Part shown: one piece after another, positions 62,601 through 64,000 of the stretch
Numbering within the stretch: the first letter of the stretch is position 1
Layout of the letters: each line of letters begins with the position of its first letter
From: Parablautia muri
Lineage (GTDB): Bacteria; Bacillota; Clostridia; Lachnospirales; Lachnospiraceae
Assembly: GCF_009917485.1 (NCBI RefSeq)
Contig: NZ_QZDT01000020.1
Span: 18,647 to 82,646, forward strand
Reading direction: 5' to 3'
Length of the DNA: 64,000 nt
The notes under the pieces: generated by a model
Told to the model about the DNA's origin: nothing
The model's database searches: none
Seen by the model: only the letters and a program-made list of their open reading frames with translations
Program-made: the position numbers and the translations under genes

Positions 62601-62685
62601 CGTTTACCCCTTTTAATGCGGCTGTCAGCTTTGTTGTATCGCCACCGATTTCAACTGTGATTCCTTGTATTCTACTTACTCCCAA
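59599..62685 (-). CDS. Phage tail tape measure protein
   Basis: It sets tail length. It encodes 1028 residues from a TTG start with AGGAGG upstream. A coiled-coil N-terminal region (about 1 to 130) is followed by the TIGR01760/PhageMin_Tail core (about 145 to 340: MAVKTAADFDTAMSQVGAVSGATGKDLDALRDKARE), two or three long hydrophobic helices (about 480 to 570), and a striking 11-residue repeat region (about 645 to 835). If fully helical the protein spans about 150 nm (1.5 angstrom per residue), a usual siphovirus tail length. Antisense open frames are produced by the repeat and are not genes. Confidence 0.95.
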   Translation of the reverse strand: MGVSRIQGITVEIGGDTTKLTAALKGVNGEIRTTQSQLRDVERLLKLDPGNTELLAQKHRLLAEAVRETKEKMETLKTAAEQANEALAKGEITQEQYDGLQREIIETEERLRGLEEQANQSAVAVQKIAAVGEDLKNLGDKISGVGTTLTKTVTTPIVGLGTMAVKTAADFDTAMSQVGAVSGATGKDLDALRDKAREMGSKTKFSASEAAEAMNYMAMAGWKTSDMLSGIEGIMNLAAASGEDLATTSDIVTDALTAFGLTAADSGHFADILAAASSNANTNVSMMGETFKYCAPIAGALGFSAEDTAEAIGLMGNAGIKSTQAGTALRTIMSNLSGEVKICGNSIGEVTIATTNADGSMRDLSAILADCRTAFGGLSESEKAAAAEALVGKNAMSGFLALMNAAPADIEKVSSAIANCDGKSAEMAATMQDNLAGQLTILKSQLQELAISFGEILMPAIRQIVTWVQGFVDKLNGMDEGTKNTIVTIGLLAAAIGPVLIVIGKVVSAVGSIMTFIPTLVGGISSIGGGLSALWGILAANPVTLVIAAIAALIAIFVALWNNCEGFREFWINLWNVIKEAAIAVWNGLKDFFSNIWNAITGAAQAIWNGLKDFFSGLWEGIKNIFQTVLDVIKTLIVARFEFYKTIITTVLNVIQTVVSTVWNAIKNVIEIVTNAIGSFLSSAWEAIRNTVTTVMEAIRNVITTVWEAIKSAVTAVLSAIKDVVVSAWETIKSAISTAMEAIRSAVIAAWEAIKSAVSSAIEAIKNVAVAAWEAIKSAVISIMEAIKSAITAAWEAIKSAVSSVVNAIKEVITSVWNAIKSTVTSIVGGIKDAVVNVFNSLLSGIRNAMSGIAGAVKSGFDAAINFIKSLPSQALQWGKDIIGGLIDGIKSKISHLVDSVKDIAGTIASFLHFSEPDEGPLSNFHTFMPDMIDLLGKGIKGNLGKLTGPMKELAGTLIPATDSMTAGAQAAGGSGGSSSLAARLDAMYEVVTKYLPRLANSQVVLDSGVLVGELSDGLNRELGKAYS
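60180..60750 (-). repeat. 33-base (11-residue) repeats in the tape measure gene
   Basis: The encoded pattern is xWEAIKSAVxx alternating with xMEAIKSAIxx, at least 12 copies, so DNA and protein repeat at 33 and 66 bases. Typical units read AWEAIKSAVSS and IMEAIKSAITA. Copy number change here would alter tail length. Confidence 0.85.
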
Positions 62686-62724
62686 GGCTCCCCACCTCCT
62701 TAAGCAAAATTTTTTATTTTCCTA

Positions 62725-62773
62725 TTGACAAAGGCGTGTCCATGCCTTATTATATAGGCATGGACACGCCTTT
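62725..62773 (+). promoter_or_regulatory. Promoter inside a 17-bp inverted repeat (operator) of the tail-module cassette
   Basis: Perfect -35 TTGACA (62725 to 62730), a 17-base spacer and -10 TATTAT (62748 to 62753). A perfect 17-bp inverted repeat (arms 62730 to 62746 and 62757 to 62773) has one arm filling the spacer, its 10-base loop holding the -10 box, and the other arm at the transcript start. This is the geometry of a repressor operator. Confidence 0.75.
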
Positions 62774-62813
62774 TGCGTGGTTCGCAACTTTTTGCTGATA
62801 AGGAGGATTGCAA

Positions 62814-63161
62814 ATGTCAAGAACTATCAAATTTACCGTTTCTGATGAGAACTATGAATCCATCAGTAACGCTGCAATGAATGCGAAGCTGTCGCTTCAA
62901 GATTTCATTCGGATCCAACTTTTCCCAGGCCAGATTAGTTTTACACCCCTTGATGCCATCAATCGTGCCATCACTAACTACTCTCCCGGCGAGCAGTTTA
63001 CAGTCCCAGAATTGTTTGGTGATGATTGGAATCTCCCTAATGGGACAGCGGGTCAATTTGGTCGAAAATTTTATAATTTAGTTACAGCGGAATACAGTTC
63101 CAAGATTCGCTTCACCGGAAATTTCAATCCCAAAAAACACGCCATCTATGAAATCGTTTAA
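62814..63161 (+). CDS. DUF1413-like protein of the phage cassette
   Basis: From the ATG at 62814 (AGGAGG 7 bases before) it encodes 115 residues. The N-terminal part is a ribbon-helix-helix-like segment (TIKFTVSDENYESISNAAMNAKLSLQDFIRIQL), and the C-terminal part matches DUF1413 (YSPGEQFTVPELFGDDWNLPNGTAGQFGRKFYNLV). It could bind DNA through the RHH part, possibly its own inverted repeat. It is on the strand opposite the tail genes. Confidence 0.75.
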   Translation: MSRTIKFTVSDENYESISNAAMNAKLSLQDFIRIQLFPGQISFTPLDAINRAITNYSPGEQFTVPELFGDDWNLPNGTAGQFGRKFYNLVTAEYSSKIRFTGNFNPKKHAIYEIV

Positions 63162-63170
63162 GGAGGAAAA

Positions 63171-63380
63171 ATGTCAAGAATACAAATAAATGCGCAAATC
63201 AGGAACCTCATCATTCAACATATATCCGCCTATACCAGCTGCCGCACACGGACCGCTATCGATAACCTTTCCACCCGCTTTAACGTTCCAAAACAGGTCG
63301 TGGCTGGCAATATTTCATGGCTGGTGCGCTCTGGCACAGTCAATATTGTAAGGTGCAAACCCAATTCATATTTGTACTGA
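63171..63380 (+). CDS. Small winged-helix-like protein of the phage cassette
   Basis: This 69-residue protein (MSRIQINAQIRNLIIQHISAYTSCRTRTAIDNLSTRFNVPKQVVAGNISWLVRSGTVNI...) has the predicted helical and turn pattern of a small winged helix. It lies 9 bases after the previous gene and has its own ribosome site (AAGGAGG). A terminator follows. Function unknown; probably regulatory with its partner. Confidence 0.65.
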   Translation: MSRIQINAQIRNLIIQHISAYTSCRTRTAIDNLSTRFNVPKQVVAGNISWLVRSGTVNIVRCKPNSYLY

Positions 63381-63383
63381 GAC

Positions 63384-63413
63384 AAAGGGAATCCTATTTA
63401 TGGATTCCCTTTT
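63384..63413 (+). terminator. Intrinsic terminator of the plus-strand cassette
   Basis: AAAGGGAATCC (63384 to 63394) pairs with GGATTCCCTTT (63402 to 63412), loop of 7 bases, followed by a T on the plus strand. It also abuts the stop codon of the frameshifted tail chaperone on the other strand. Confidence 0.75.
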
Positions 63414-63944
63414 AGAATCTGTCCATATCCTCCTGCGTCCCAAGCACCGCGTAGGTACAGGAATCATTCATGCTCTCAGCATACATGTCATTAATCAGCC
63501 CGATGGACAGCAGTTCCAAGTCCGCCATCGAAAGCCCAAGTTGTACACACCGAAGCAGGAACAGCGGCGTGGTCATTTCCCGCTCAGTTGGGCGAAGTTT
63601 TTTTTAGCCTCCACATCCGTCTTCACGTTCAGCCCCCACAGTTCTATAAGCTGCGGCAATACCTGGTAGATGGAAAATGTGTTGAAACCGTCCAGCCATT
63701 CGTCCACATCATTTGGTATCTGAGGGTCGGCGTGCTTCGCCATCGTATAGGCGATATTCTCGAACATCTCCAAAGAGAATAAATCCAAGTTGGAACTCTC
63801 CTCATCTCCCTCGCCTATGCTATTTTCCAGAATCCGTAAATCCTTATAAATGTCCCTCTGAAATTTCAGCCTGTAGATGCGCGGTATCGCCGCCGATGCC
63901 TTGAACAGTACATCCTGCCCGTCTATTTCTGTTAATAACTTCAT
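63412..63944 (-). CDS. Tail assembly chaperone, -1 frameshift fusion product
   Basis: After residue 116 the reading frame can slip -1 at 63597 to 63603 and continue for 61 codons to a TAA at 63414 to 63412. The added part reads LRPTEREMTTPLFLLRCVQL and then LSMADLELLSIGLINDMY, a typical second-frame tail chaperone tail. The fusion has 177 residues, as expected for the GT-type long chaperone of siphoviruses, which is made in small amounts and recruits tail tube subunits to the tape measure. Confidence 0.85.
63573..63944 (-). CDS. Tail assembly chaperone, main (unshifted) product
   Basis: The 123-residue G-type chaperone starts MKLLTEIDGQDVLFKASAAIPRIYRLKFQRDIYKDL and is helical and acidic. 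Its stop TGA follows EAKKNFAQLSGK. No strong ribosome site lies before the ATG at 63944 (a TGA in frame blocks a longer form), so translation may be coupled to the upstream gene outside the window. Located just upstream of the tape measure, separated by the plus-strand cassette. Confidence 0.8.
   Translation of the reverse strand: MKLLTEIDGQDVLFKASAAIPRIYRLKFQRDIYKDLRILENSIGEGDEESSNLDLFSLEMFENIAYTMAKHADPQIPNDVDEWLDGFNTFSIYQVLPQLIELWGLNVKTDVEAKKNFAQLSGK
63597..63603 (-). other. Programmed -1 frameshift slippery site
   Basis: On the minus strand the codons GCT AAA AAA AAC contain A-AAA-AAC, the X-XXY-YYZ heptamer in the correct frame. The following 60 bases or so are the overlap region. Confidence 0.85.
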
Positions 63945-64000
63945 GAGCTGTCACAGATTCAATCTTATCCGCTGTCACAAATCTGCTCATTTTCCTGTCA

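Larger units (their letters stand above)
46836..64000. mobile_element. Prophage (siphovirus-like, serine recombinase), partial
   Basis: This element starts at the comM junction and runs past the right edge. It holds cargo genes, two large serine recombinases, small regulators, an N-acetylmuramoyl-L-alanine amidase, a holin, a receptor-binding protein, tail proteins, a tape measure and a frameshifted tail chaperone. A long non-contractile tail (siphovirus) is inferred from the distal tail protein, tape measure and chaperone. Head, packaging and replication genes must lie outside. Base use is richer in GC than the host from about 48.5 kb on. Confidence 0.93.

Noticed and set aside
63400..63669. 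Plus-strand 89-residue open frame near the right edge
   Set aside because: It is antisense to the frameshifted tail chaperone and begins inside the terminator hairpin of the cassette, without a ribosome site.

Overview
The window is a chromosomal segment of a motile, low-to-moderate GC Firmicute, most probably a gut Lachnospiraceae (Roseburia/Eubacterium-like). Three things point there: a single very long fla/che operon in the Bacillus order but with motA, motB and flbD placed inside it; clostridial-type accessory genes; and a comM-dprA-topA-codY block next to flgB. Almost every host gene lies on the minus strand, so transcription runs from high to low coordinates.

Layout from high to low coordinate, the direction of transcription. 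A prophage (about 46.84 kb to beyond 64 kb) has split comM. Its right-hand part carries a tail module: a tail assembly chaperone with a -1 frameshift, the tape measure, a distal tail protein, a tail hub-like protein and a glycine-rich receptor-binding protein. A lysis module follows (holin, amidase), then a small regulatory patch (XRE repressor-like and DUF6809-like genes on the plus strand), two overlapping large serine recombinases with two small partner genes, and two cargo genes beside the attachment site. A plus-strand two-gene cassette with its own promoter/operator and terminator sits inside the tail module.

Next come the comM 3' fragment, dprA, a 58-residue hypothetical gene, topA and codY. 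From 41.5 to 7.9 kb runs the fla/che operon: flgB, flgC, fliE, fliF, fliG, fliH, fliI, fliJ, a motE-like gene, fliK, flgD, a TIGR02530-type gene, flgE, flbD, motA, motB, fliL, fliM, fliY, cheY, fliO, fliP, fliQ, fliR, flhB, flhA, flhF, flhG, a PilZ gene, cheB, cheA, cheW, cheC, cheD, a small membrane gene, the sigma-28 gene, a hypothetical, a SwrB-like gene and a YceG-like gene. It ends at a clear intrinsic terminator. An SCP2-like gene with a two-operator promoter and a plus-strand asnA with a structured leader follow. The left end holds the rpsB, tsf, deacetylase, bactofilin, pyrH, frr, uppS block, which matches the Bacillus subtilis order sigD-swrB-rpsB-tsf-pyrH-frr-uppS with extra genes inserted.

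The flagellar operon holds rod, basal body, export, motor, stator and chemotaxis adaptation genes plus the late sigma factor; flagellin and cheR are not here. The most notable points are the serine-recombinase prophage inside a competence gene, the programmed frameshift, a promoter built into a 17-bp inverted repeat in the tail cassette, a duplicated promoter/leader for two phage regulatory genes, and a CheB without a receiver domain. No tRNA, rRNA, CRISPR array or insertion sequence was seen.
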